This document shows positions 1 through 7,733 of a stretch of 36,569 bases of DNA, piece after piece. Positions within the stretch are counted from its first letter, which is position 1; each line of letters starts with the position of its first letter. Source of the DNA: Phycisphaerae bacterium (GTDB lineage: Bacteria > Planctomycetota > Phycisphaerae > Phycisphaerales > SM1A02); the NCBI GenBank assembly GCA_002709295.1, contig PAQL01000012.1, positions 281,328 to 317,896 on the forward strand, written 5' to 3'. Below the pieces are notes generated by a model. The model worked only from the letters and a program-made list of their open reading frames with translations. It was not told the DNA's origin and made no database searches. The position numbers and the translations under genes are program-made.

Positions 1-186
1 GGCGAGGGCAAGGATCGCAGCTGGACGGTGGAAGGCTTCGGCGTGGTGTCGATCTCCGGTGCGAACTCCTTCGTCCGCGAGAACGCGGACGGAGATCGGG
101 AACTCATGGTCAAGATCCCCTTCCGGATGGTCGGAAGGGACGACGCGATGTTCGAAGGCACGTTCGAGGTCGACACGGGTTGGTGA
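1..186 (+). CDS. C-terminal end of an unknown protein (5' truncated by window)
   Basis: Frame 1 is open from the first base to a TGA at 184-186 and gives the last 61 residues of a protein ending in FEVDTGW. The tail alternates polar and hydrophobic residues (LMVKIPF, MFEGTFEV) as in a beta-rich domain, but there is no motif that identifies a family. The next gene begins 22 nt after the stop with its own Shine-Dalgarno sequence, so the two are probably co-transcribed. Function unknown. Confidence 0.6.
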   Translation, partial: GEGKDRSWTVEGFGVVSISGANSFVRENADGDRELMVKIPFRMVGRDDAMFEGTFEVDTGW

Positions 187-208
187 TCCCGGAAACAGGA
201 GCCTGGTC

Positions 209-1789
209 GTGAGTCATGAATTCAGATTGCCGTTGGTCCTCGCCTCGTGTCTTCTCGTCGCCCCGACCGCGTCGGGCATGGACGAGTCGGACTACTGGAT
301 GATCCGCACCATCCCCGAACCCGAAGGCGTGGTGCTGGAGGTCGGAGGCATCCTTCCCCTCGGCGACGGCGAGGTGATGGTCTGCACCAGGCGGGGCGAG
401 GTCTGGGTGATCGAGAACGCCTTCGACCCGGAGGCCACCGTCGCGGTCATCGCGGGTTCCGAAGCCGATCTCTCGTCTCAGGACGATCCGCATCGGGTGC
501 GCTACACCCTCCATGCGGACGGACTCCAGGAGCCTCTGGGTCTCGCGGTCGCGCCGGAGGAGAACGCCGGTCGCCTCGCGGCGATCGCGAAGGGCGAGCG
601 ATGGAACGGACCCGTTCACGTCTCCCAGCGGGGCGAGATCGCGATCATGGAGGATGACGACGGCGATCGGCGGATGGACCGGATCCGGACCATCTGCGAC
701 GACTGGGCGATCAGCGGGAACTATCACGAATACACCTTCGGACCGGTCTTCCAATCCAACGGCGATCTCTGGTTCACCCTCAACCGACCATTCGGCAGCG
801 AGCCGTTCGGAAAGAAGGACTGGCGCGGCTGGGCGATGCGCATCGGAGAGGACGGCTCGATGCAGCCGGAGGCCGCTGGACTGCGCTCCCCCTGCGGGGT
901 GGCGGTGGGACCGGACGACCGCGTGTACTACACCGACAACCAGGGCGAGTGGTGCGGCGCCAGCAAGATGTCCATCATCGAACGCGGCGACTTCCACGGA
1001 CATCCCTGGGGGGTCCAGAGCACCCGACGCCCCGAATCCCACGTGGAGTTTCCGGGCGAGATCCCGGACGGGATCCCGATGCCCGAAGCGGCGAAGGTCG
1101 TGCCGGGTTTCAAGATGCCGGTCGTGTGGTTCCCCTACGACAAGTGCGGCAAGAGTCCGGGTGAGATCGTCTGGGACACCGAAGGCGTGCTGGGACCGTT
1201 CTTCAAGGGACAGTGCTTCATGGGGGACCAGCACCACGCCGCGGTCTACCGCATCTTCACCGAAGAGGTGAACGGACACCTTCAGGGCGCGGTCTTCCCG
1301 TTCCGGGAGGGCTTCCAGTGCGGGATCATCCGCATGGCGATGGGCGAGGACGGTTCGCTCCTGGTGGGCGAGACCAACCGGGGATGGGGTGGACGCGGCA
1401 CCGAGATGTGGGGACTCGAGGCCCTGACGTGGACCGGCGAGACGCCCTTCGAGGTCAGGACCATGGAGGCGATCCCCGGTGGATTCCGCCTCAGCTTCAC
1501 GAAGCCGGTGGATGCCGCGACCGCCGTCGAACCCACCAACTACCACATGTCGAACTACACGTACCTCCTGCACTCGCCTTACGGCAGTCCGGAGACCGAC
1601 AAGGACACGGTGGCGGTGAAGCTCGCCCAGGTGTCGGGGGACCGCCTGACCGTCGATCTGACCTGCGAACCGCTCAAGCCCGGCTACGTCCACGAACTTC
1701 ATCTGGATCTGCTCCGGGACGAGGACGGGGAACCTCTCCTTCATCCCCGCGCCTACTACTCTCTGATCGAGATCCCGGCGGTAGAGTGA
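209..1789 (+). CDS. Secreted beta-propeller protein, sorbosone/glucose dehydrogenase-like
   Basis: A GTG start at 209 is chosen because AGGAG lies 7 nt upstream (197-201) and because it gives a short signal peptide (hydrophobic core about residues 8-20, ending near TASG). The frame stays open upstream to an ATG at 59, but that would overlap the preceding gene. The 526-residue product has a propeller-like body (about 30-405) with repeated Gly/Asp-rich turns and the segment VYYTDNQGEW (239-248), typical of the sorbosone dehydrogenase-like proteins that planctomycetes secrete in number. A beta-sandwich-like tail follows (about 412-520). No haem-binding CxxCH is present. In related proteins the propeller binds PQQ or is non-enzymatic; which applies cannot be decided here. 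Two cysteines near 229 and 249 could form a disulphide. Confidence 0.75.
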   Translation: MSHEFRLPLVLASCLLVAPTASGMDESDYWMIRTIPEPEGVVLEVGGILPLGDGEVMVCTRRGEVWVIENAFDPEATVAVIAGSEADLSSQDDPHRVRYTLHADGLQEPLGLAVAPEENAGRLAAIAKGERWNGPVHVSQRGEIAIMEDDDGDRRMDRIRTICDDWAISGNYHEYTFGPVFQSNGDLWFTLNRPFGSEPFGKKDWRGWAMRIGEDGSMQPEAAGLRSPCGVAVGPDDRVYYTDNQGEWCGASKMSIIERGDFHGHPWGVQSTRRPESHVEFPGEIPDGIPMPEAAKVVPGFKMPVVWFPYDKCGKSPGEIVWDTEGVLGPFFKGQCFMGDQHHAAVYRIFTEEVNGHLQGAVFPFREGFQCGIIRMAMGEDGSLLVGETNRGWGGRGTEMWGLEALTWTGETPFEVRTMEAIPGGFRLSFTKPVDAATAVEPTNYHMSNYTYLLHSPYGSPETDKDTVAVKLAQVSGDRLTVDLTCEPLKPGYVHELHLDLLRDEDGEPLLHPRAYYSLIEIPAVE

Positions 1790-1817
1790 GTGCTTCGAAC
1801 CCGAAGTCCACCCAGCC

Positions 1818-2309
1818 ATGTCCGACTCCGATCCAGACGACCATCGATTCATGCAACGGGCTATCGACCTCGCGAGAGAGGTCGCCCTCGAACGCTCCGA
1901 GGCCGGCCCCTTCGGCTGCGTGATCGTGAAGGACGGACGCATCGTCGCGGAGGGCATGAACCGGGTGCTGGTCGACGGGGATCCGACCGCCCATGCCGAG
2001 ATGGTCGCGATCCGGGCCGCCTGCAAGGCGCTGGGCACGCATGATCTGACGGGCTGCACCGTGTACACGAGCAGCGAACCCTGTCCGATGTGCTACGCCG
2101 CGTGCTGGTGGTCGAGGGTCGATGCCATCTGCTGTGCCAGCTCCATCGACGATGCCCACCACCACGGCGGTTTCGACGACCGGCCGATCCTCGACGCCCT
2201 TCGACTGTCCCCCGAAGATCGTCCCATCGCCTTCCGGCGACGGTGCCGCGATGAGATGCTGGACGTGTGGCGGGAATTCGAGAACCGGACCGATCGCCCC
2301 CACTACTGA
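1818..2309 (+). CDS. Guanine deaminase-type zinc nucleobase deaminase
   Basis: A 163-residue member of the cytidine/deoxycytidylate deaminase superfamily. Zinc ligands and the catalytic acid are visible as H59-A-E61 and the PCPMC motif with C89 and C92. The segment GGFDDRPILDAL near the C-terminus resembles the GFDD stretch of Bacillus-type guanine deaminase (about 156 aa), so guanine to xanthine is more likely than tRNA adenosine deamination, though the substrate is not proven. ATG 1818 lies 28 nt after the previous stop with no clear SD; a TAGAGT hexamer at 1782-1787 could be a -10 element. The stop overlaps the ATG of the next gene by one base (TGATG), so these two are translationally coupled. 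Confidence 0.8.
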   Translation: MSDSDPDDHRFMQRAIDLAREVALERSEAGPFGCVIVKDGRIVAEGMNRVLVDGDPTAHAEMVAIRAACKALGTHDLTGCTVYTSSEPCPMCYAACWWSRVDAICCASSIDDAHHHGGFDDRPILDALRLSPEDRPIAFRRRCRDEMLDVWREFENRTDRPHY

Positions 2310-2947
2310 TGCCGCGTCTCGTCGTCGAATTCCTGGTCTTCTTCTGGATCGCTCCCTTCGCGATCGCGGCCGCCCCTTCCAGATACGCCCCTCCGATCCC
2401 GATCCTCTGGATCGCCGCGATCACCACCCTGATCGTCCTCGGGCGATCGAAGAACGTGGATCGGTCGATGATCTGGGGCGCCGGAGGGATCCTTGCCGGA
2501 CTGAAGGGAGTGATGCTCCGGTTCTGCATCTTCGGTCCGCTCATGGTGGGCTTCGCCTGGCTGATGGAACCCGAGCACTTCCTCTCGCTGCCCCGGGAAC
2601 GACCCGTGGTCTGGGTCGTGATCCTCCTGCTCTATCCGATCTTCTCCGTCATCCCCCAGGGGATCGTCTACCGGTCGTTCTTCTGCCAGCGGTATCGCCC
2701 CCTGTTCGGGGAGGGATGGCTGATGATCCTGGCCGCGGCGGCCAGCTTCGCCATCGCCCACATCGTGATGCACCGCTGGGAGCCGGTGTTGATGACCTTC
2801 GTCGGCGGCCTGATCATGACCCGAACGCTGCTCCGACGTCGCAGCGGCCTGCTGGCCGACGCCGAACATGCGTTGTACGGCGATCTCGCGTTCACCCTCG
2901 GTCTCGGAGTGTGGATCTACGTCGACGCCGCCCGCCAGGGGTTGTGA
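2309..2947 (+). CDS. CPBP-family-like membrane protein lacking the catalytic glutamate
   Basis: A 212-residue, strongly hydrophobic protein with about six membrane segments, coupled to the deaminase by a one-base overlap. The core resembles CPBP intramembrane proteases (CAAX protease/bacteriocin-processing fold): SVIPQGIVYRSFF at 113-125 aligns with motif 1 (usually PQE[LI]xxRxFF), FAIAH at 147-151 with motif 2, and H187xxxxD192 with motif 3. The motif-1 glutamate that activates the water is Gly118 here (codon GGG at the position expected to be GAG/GAA), while the arginine is retained. It may be a non-proteolytic relative, perhaps a binding or quality-control protein. The family assignment is moderately secure, the function unknown. 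Confidence 0.65.
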   Translation: MPRLVVEFLVFFWIAPFAIAAAPSRYAPPIPILWIAAITTLIVLGRSKNVDRSMIWGAGGILAGLKGVMLRFCIFGPLMVGFAWLMEPEHFLSLPRERPVVWVVILLLYPIFSVIPQGIVYRSFFCQRYRPLFGEGWLMILAAAASFAIAHIVMHRWEPVLMTFVGGLIMTRTLLRRRSGLLADAEHALYGDLAFTLGLGVWIYVDAARQGL

Positions 2948-2971
2948 AGATCGATCGACGGATCCCCCCGC

Positions 2972-4366
2972 CTAGCGAAACGTCTCGCGCAGCACCACGT
3001 CGGGAGCTCGCGAGAGCATGTCGATCAGGCCCCGGATCGCCGCCCCGCGTCCGCGGCCCAGCTCCGCGAGCGTCTCGAGCAGCGCGTCGGCGATCAGATC
3101 CGCCTCCGACTCCCCGATGACCAGGGGCGGGACGATCTTGATGACCGAACTCGACTTGGCGGTGGACTGCACGAGGATGGCGTGCGTCTCGAGCATGCGA
3201 AGAGCCACGGCCTGGGCCACCAGCGTCGGAGTGCGTGCCCCGAATCCCGGAAGGTCGAAGGCCATCGCCGCAGGGTCGAGTTCCACGCCGATCATGAGTC
3301 CCCGACCTCGAACCTCGCGGATCCCCGTCGCCCAGCCCGAATCGGTCTTCAATCCCGCGGTGATCCGCCGCCCGAGTTCCGCCGACCGCCGCACCAGATC
3401 CTCGTCCTCGAGGACCTGGAGGGTCGCGAGACCCGTGACCATCGCCAGCGGATTCTCCCGGAAGGTCGAGGAATGGACGACGGAACGTTCCACGGAGTCG
3501 AACACCCGATCGAAGATCTCCGTCCGACCGATCACCGCGCCGACCGGAACCGTGCCCGCGCTCAACACCTTTGAGAGACAGACCAGATCGGGCTCCACGC
3601 CCTCCTGTCGACTCGCCAGCGTCGCCCCGGTCCTCCCCAGCCCGGTCTGAACCTCGTCGGCCACCAGCAGCGTTCCCGTCTGGCGACAGATCTCCGCAAC
3701 CTCCTGAAGAAGGCCCGACTCGTGCTCCACGACTCCCTTGCCCTGGATGGGCTCGTAGAAGAACGCGGCGATGCTCCGGTCCTCGAGGGTCGTGCGGAGC
3801 GCCTTCAGGTCTCCGAAGGGCACTTCACGGCAGCCGGGGACCAGCGGCCGGAAGCCGCGTCGCAACCACTCCGAGCCGTTGAGGGAGAGGGCTCCCATCG
3901 TGAGACCGTGAAATGCGTTCGACCAGTGCGCGAACCCGGGCCGGCCGGTGGCCGCGCGGCAGATCTTCATCGCGGCCTCGACCGATTCGGTTCCGCTGTT
4001 GACGAAGAAGACCCGGTCTTCGGTCCGATCGACGAATCGCTTCAGCCGATCGGCGAGTGCCACCGCCAGGGGAGGGACCTCGAACTGGATCAGACCCGGC
4101 AGTCCCGCGGCGAGCACCTGCTCGAGGGCCTGGCGGATCACCGGATGATTCCTGCCCACCGCGAGGCAGGCGTAGCCGCCGATCGCGTCGAGATGCCTCC
4201 GTCCCGAATCGTCGATCAACCAGGGACCGTGTCCCTCGACGAACCGACGATCGAGCCCCGTCAGTCGGAGGAGGTCGTGGAAACGGGGATTGAGATGCGC
4301 GACATCCTGCGCCGTCGGCTTTCCGCCGTATGCATCGATAATGGACTGAAGGTCGAATCCACCCAC
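2972..4366 (-). CDS. Class III PLP aminotransferase (ornithine/acetylornithine-type)
   Basis: The 464-residue protein shows the fold-type I class III signature: SGTES (124-128) for phosphate binding, ADEVQTGLGRTG (236-247) with the cofactor aspartate, and the Schiff-base lysine K266 in LVCLSKVLSAG. Length and motifs fit ornithine, acetylornithine or putrescine-type omega-aminotransferases; the substrate cannot be read from sequence. The start is a GTG at 4366, only 5 nt after the stop of the upstream secreted gene, so the pair is an operon read away from the pigment-like cluster. No good SD precedes it, consistent with coupling. A role in the adjacent biosynthetic cluster is possible but unsupported. 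The gene converges on the CPBP-like gene with a 24-nt gap. Confidence 0.8.
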   Translation of the reverse strand: MGGFDLQSIIDAYGGKPTAQDVAHLNPRFHDLLRLTGLDRRFVEGHGPWLIDDSGRRHLDAIGGYACLAVGRNHPVIRQALEQVLAAGLPGLIQFEVPPLAVALADRLKRFVDRTEDRVFFVNSGTESVEAAMKICRAATGRPGFAHWSNAFHGLTMGALSLNGSEWLRRGFRPLVPGCREVPFGDLKALRTTLEDRSIAAFFYEPIQGKGVVEHESGLLQEVAEICRQTGTLLVADEVQTGLGRTGATLASRQEGVEPDLVCLSKVLSAGTVPVGAVIGRTEIFDRVFDSVERSVVHSSTFRENPLAMVTGLATLQVLEDEDLVRRSAELGRRITAGLKTDSGWATGIREVRGRGLMIGVELDPAAMAFDLPGFGARTPTLVAQAVALRMLETHAILVQSTAKSSSVIKIVPPLVIGESEADLIADALLETLAELGRGRGAAIRGLIDMLSRAPDVVLRETFR

Positions 4367-4371
4367 GGGAT

Positions 4372-5163
4372 TCAGTCTCCGCGACTCACCTTTCGCAGCA
4401 CGCCGGCATGCGCGGTGTCGTCGTTGAAGAAGAGGAAGGCCGAGATGTCACGGTCGTCGGAGAACGCGACCGGACCGGTTCCGGGAGCGACGAAGAGCAG
4501 TCGGGAGCCGTCGACCGAGGCCGGCCCCACGCTTCCCTTGTAGTGGACCCGGAGAAGGCGGGCCTTGAACTCGCCGGCGGGGACCTTCACGCGGAATCCC
4601 CCGAGATCCCGCCAGGTGCATCGCGCGGTTCCGGAGTACTCGACGTCGTCGGGCGAACCGAGATCACTGACCGAGATCCTGATGTCCTCGGGCGGAACAT
4701 CGGATCCGACCGGATGCACCACCGGTTCCGGAGGGTCCAGCTTGATCAGCAGGCCGTTGGGGTGGTTGACCGTGAACTGCGACTGGATCACGCCGTCCTT
4801 GTCGAGGGAGAGAAACCGGGTCGTTCCGTTGGACTGGACGAGCGTCCAGCCCTTGATGGACTTGTCCAGACCCGGCACCTTCTTCGCCGGCGTGATCGTC
4901 CACCGGGTCGTGCGATCCCCGTCACCGGTACGGTCGAAGACGAAGTCGACCTGGGACAGCGGAAGCCAGTCCCTGGCCTCCTTCAACGGCGGAAGATCCT
5001 CGGCTCGCCCCACCACCACGCCGGGCAGGTGCTTCCTCAGCTGGTCCGCCACGGCACTCGGAAGCCCCTTCAGCGGATCATCGGAAGAAGTCGACGCCAT
5101 GGACTGCCCGACCAGAAAGAGTGCAATCAGGGCGGCAGCGATCTGACGTGGGTGTGAAAGCAT
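4372..5163 (-). CDS. Secreted protein of unknown function
   Basis: The ATG at 5163 is chosen because it gives a signal peptide (hydrophobic stretch about residues 9-21, predicted cleavage after SMA) and because a TACCAT hexamer lies exactly 6 nt upstream. The mature part (about 235 aa) is probably beta-rich. A C-terminal stretch with VKVPAGEFKARLLRVHYKG followed by LLFVAPGTGPVAF recalls the VPAGxF...YAPGxGxV pattern of periplasmic DUF3108-like proteins, but this is weak. The proteobacterial pigment clusters carry a LolA-like periplasmic carrier; I see no LolA motif here, so that equivalence is only a thought. It is divergent from the glycosyltransferase at 5195 with 31 nt between the starts. 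Confidence 0.6.
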   Translation of the reverse strand: MLSHPRQIAAALIALFLVGQSMASTSSDDPLKGLPSAVADQLRKHLPGVVVGRAEDLPPLKEARDWLPLSQVDFVFDRTGDGDRTTRWTITPAKKVPGLDKSIKGWTLVQSNGTTRFLSLDKDGVIQSQFTVNHPNGLLIKLDPPEPVVHPVGSDVPPEDIRISVSDLGSPDDVEYSGTARCTWRDLGGFRVKVPAGEFKARLLRVHYKGSVGPASVDGSRLLFVAPGTGPVAFSDDRDISAFLFFNDDTAHAGVLRKVSRGD

Positions 5164-5169
5164 GCGACC

Positions 5170-5175
5170 ATGGTA
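5170..5175 (-). promoter_or_regulatory. TANNNT -10 element, leaderless geometry, for the 5163 gene
   Basis: On the minus strand the hexamer TACCAT ends 6 nt before ATG 5163, placing the expected transcription start at or next to the A of the start codon. No SD and no clear -35 are seen. Confidence 0.5.
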
Positions 5176-5194
5176 CAGAAGCGACCGGACCGCC

Positions 5195-6280
5195 ATGCCC
5201 GACGACACCCGCACCAACTTCGATGTCGACCGCCCCGCCACGGCGATCCTCGTTCCCGTCTTCGAAAACGCAGGAACCATCGAATCCGTGGTCCGCGCGT
5301 GCGCGGATACCGGCGTGCCGGTGTTCGTGGTCGATGATGGTGGCGAAGACGGGTCGGTGGAGATCGCATCGTCGCTCGCGGAGGAGGGACTGGTCCGGGA
5401 GGTCGTCCGGTGTCCTCGCAATCTCGGCAAGGCCGGCGCGCTGCGTCTCGGGTTCCGTCGACTCCGGGAGCTCGGTTTCGACGTGGCGATCTCGGTGGAC
5501 GCCGACGGCCAGCATGATCCGGACTCGATCCCTCCGCTCCTTCGAATCGTCGAGGACGAACCCGATGCCCTCGCACTGGGCTGTCGCTGGCCGCTGCATC
5601 CCGACCAGCCCCGCCGGAATCTGATCGGCCGCTTCTTCTCCAACGTCGCCATTCGCGCCCACTGCGGCATCGCGATCGGAGATGCCCCCTGCGGGTTCCG
5701 GGCCTGGCCGCTGCATGATGCCGTCGAGGTGCGCGGTCTGAGCGGGCGCTACGCATGGGAGCAGGAGATGATCTCCCTGCTGGCATGGCGCGGCGTGCCG
5801 ATCCGGCAACTCGACATCCCCGCGATCTATCATCCGCGCGAGACCAGGATCAGCCACTACCGATTCGGACGCGACTGGCCGGAAGGCATCGCGATCTACC
5901 TCTGGCTGCTGCTGGTCGCCCTGATCCCGATGCCCCTCGGAGGGTGGCGGGGCATCCGACGCGGCTGGCTGCGACGCTTCGACCGACTGCTGTCTCCCGG
6001 GCGGCTTCGAGGTCGACGGCCCGAGACCCGGACCGACCGGATCTTCGTGATCCTCTCCCTGCTGATCGGGCTCCCGGCGGGGCTCCTCCTTCCGGCATCA
6101 CCCTGGACCGCCGGGACCGCCGCGTGGATCGGATGGCGATGGCACGCCGGATTCGGAGCGATCGCCCTCGCGACCATCCCGTCGCTGGAGTCGATGCCGG
6201 CGACGGCATCCTCGATTCCCTGGGTCGCGACCTTCGGGGTCGCGTGGGTGATCAGCGGCTTCGTTCGACCGCCTCGTTGA
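5195..6280 (+). CDS. Membrane-anchored family 2 glycosyltransferase
   Basis: The N-terminal GT-A domain (about 14-225) carries the nucleotide-sugar motifs DDGG (47-50) and DADGQHDPD (102-110), as in DPM1/DPG-synthase-like GT2 enzymes, which move a sugar from a nucleotide donor to a lipid carrier. The C-terminal part has hydrophobic segments near 231-247, 283-300, 310-328 and 340-356 joined by a very basic loop (251-281), so it sits in the inner membrane. ATG 5195 is preferred over ATG 5162 because the latter falls inside the divergent start region. GT2 proteins of this type are regular members of aryl polyene/xanthomonadin clusters. The last 29 bases overlap, tail to tail, the end of the acyl-ligase gene, so the transcripts are partly antisense. 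Confidence 0.8.
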   Translation: MPDDTRTNFDVDRPATAILVPVFENAGTIESVVRACADTGVPVFVVDDGGEDGSVEIASSLAEEGLVREVVRCPRNLGKAGALRLGFRRLRELGFDVAISVDADGQHDPDSIPPLLRIVEDEPDALALGCRWPLHPDQPRRNLIGRFFSNVAIRAHCGIAIGDAPCGFRAWPLHDAVEVRGLSGRYAWEQEMISLLAWRGVPIRQLDIPAIYHPRETRISHYRFGRDWPEGIAIYLWLLLVALIPMPLGGWRGIRRGWLRRFDRLLSPGRLRGRRPETRTDRIFVILSLLIGLPAGLLLPASPWTAGTAAWIGWRWHAGFGAIALATIPSLESMPATASSIPWVATFGVAWVISGFVRPPR

Positions 6281-7733
6281 GGTCGGCGGCTTCCTGAAGT
6301 CGACCACGAAGCATCTTTCCCGTCGCGGATCGAGGCAGTTCGGAGACGAATCGAATCACCCGCGGACGCTGGTGGGCGGGAAGCAGTCGTCGAGCCTCGT
6401 CTCGGACGGCGGTCTCGAGTCCGGTCCGGTCCCGGTCGTCCTCGGGAACCACCACCGCCATCACCCGGGTCACGGTCTCGGTGAGATCCACCGGCACCAC
6501 CGCGACCTCCCGGACGCCCGGCGTGCCGCCCAGCGTCCTCTCCACGTCCTCGGGGTTGACCTTCAGACCTCCGACATCGAACTGCAGCTTCGCTCGCCCG
6601 GTGATCCTCACCCGGCCGGAGGCGTCGATCTCCCCGAGGTCTCCGGTGCGGAGGTGTCCGTCGACCCTGCGGCCCGGATCCGGTTCGACGTCGCAGCGAT
6701 CGAGATAGCCCTTGAACATCGCATCGCTTCGAACCACGATCTCCCCCGCTCCCTCTCGACGCATGCGCGGCGTGGCGGAGGGATCTTCGGGGTCGATCAC
6801 GCCGATCGAGACTCCGGGGACCGGAGAGCCGTCGTCATCGACGCCCCAGGTGATGGTGCCGATCTCGCTCATGCCGTAGAGGTCGCCCACCGGCACGTCC
6901 CATGCGGCCCTGAATGCTTCACGAACCCCGGAAGGCAGTCGGGTTCCGGCCGTGTAGGCCAGTCGAAGAGCGGTTCCTCTCCTTCCGACCCGTGCCGCCG
7001 CCTCGAGGGTCACCGGCACCGCGGGAAAGACGGTCGTGTCCTCGAGCAGGGCGTTGGCACCCGCCATGAGGTCGAAGCCCGCCTTGAAGGCGACCGACGC
7101 GCCCGCCAGCATCGGAGCGAACACGCCGTGTTCGATCCCGTAGGCATGCTGCATGGGGATCGTGGCGAGGACACGATCCTCCTCGCCCAGTTCGAGCACC
7201 TGCACGAGAGTCGAGGCGACCCTGTCGATCGCCGGCGCCTCCCGGAGAACGACACCGGGACGACCCGTGGTCCCGGAGCTCCGAAGAAGCAGGCTCGACC
7301 GGCCGCCCCGATCGAGAGTGTCCCGTCCGCCATTCCACGGGGTCGTGTCGAGATCCACGACCGAACGCGGGAGTCCTTCCGGCGGAGAGGACCAGCAGGA
7401 GGTCGGATCGGTCTCGACGACCGCGGCGACGCGATGAGAGTCCACCAGCGAGGCCCGGTCCGCATCGGTGACGTCCGGACCCACCGGCAGAAGACGACGG
7501 CCGCTTCCCAGCACCGCGATCAGACCCGCCCAGTACCCCGCTCCGCCCGGTCCATGCAGAAGCACCGTCGCGTGTCCGGACACCTCCCGATCCAGCCACT
7601 CCGCCAGTCGGAGGGCCGCGCCAAGGATCTCTCCACGAGATCGCGATCGGCCGGCCTCGACCTCGATCACCGACTGCCGCCCGGGTTCGCGACGAGCCGA
7701 AAGACGGAATGCCTCGATCAGTGCGACTGCCAT
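6252..7733 (-). CDS. Acyl-adenylate-forming ligase (aryl-ACP loading, ApeH/XanA2-like)
   Basis: A 493-residue ANL-superfamily enzyme. Visible core motifs are SSGTTGRPG (152-160), YGMSE (286-290), TGD (363-365), the hinge and GGLKVNPEDVE (388-398), and the catalytic lysine K473 in RSATGKMLRGR. The usual lysine of the P-loop (TGxPKG) is replaced by glycine, which is unusual but lies in a mobile loop. In aryl polyene pathways the homologous ligase activates the aryl acid and loads it onto the carrier protein; the neighbouring chorismatase and ACP support that role here. It is the last gene of the minus-strand run; its ATG lies 16 nt inside the end of the flavoprotein gene. Confidence 0.8.
   Translation of the reverse strand: MAVALIEAFRLSARREPGRQSVIEVEAGRSRSRGEILGAALRLAEWLDREVSGHATVLLHGPGGAGYWAGLIAVLGSGRRLLPVGPDVTDADRASLVDSHRVAAVVETDPTSCWSSPPEGLPRSVVDLDTTPWNGGRDTLDRGGRSSLLLRSSGTTGRPGVVLREAPAIDRVASTLVQVLELGEEDRVLATIPMQHAYGIEHGVFAPMLAGASVAFKAGFDLMAGANALLEDTTVFPAVPVTLEAAARVGRRGTALRLAYTAGTRLPSGVREAFRAAWDVPVGDLYGMSEIGTITWGVDDDGSPVPGVSIGVIDPEDPSATPRMRREGAGEIVVRSDAMFKGYLDRCDVEPDPGRRVDGHLRTGDLGEIDASGRVRITGRAKLQFDVGGLKVNPEDVERTLGGTPGVREVAVVPVDLTETVTRVMAVVVPEDDRDRTGLETAVRDEARRLLPAHQRPRVIRFVSELPRSATGKMLRGRLQEAADLNEAVERSR

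Noticed and set aside
59-208. N-terminal extension of the beta-propeller gene from ATG 59
   Set aside because: It overlaps the end of the preceding gene, is Arg/Ser-rich, and would bury the signal peptide; GTG 209 has a good SD.
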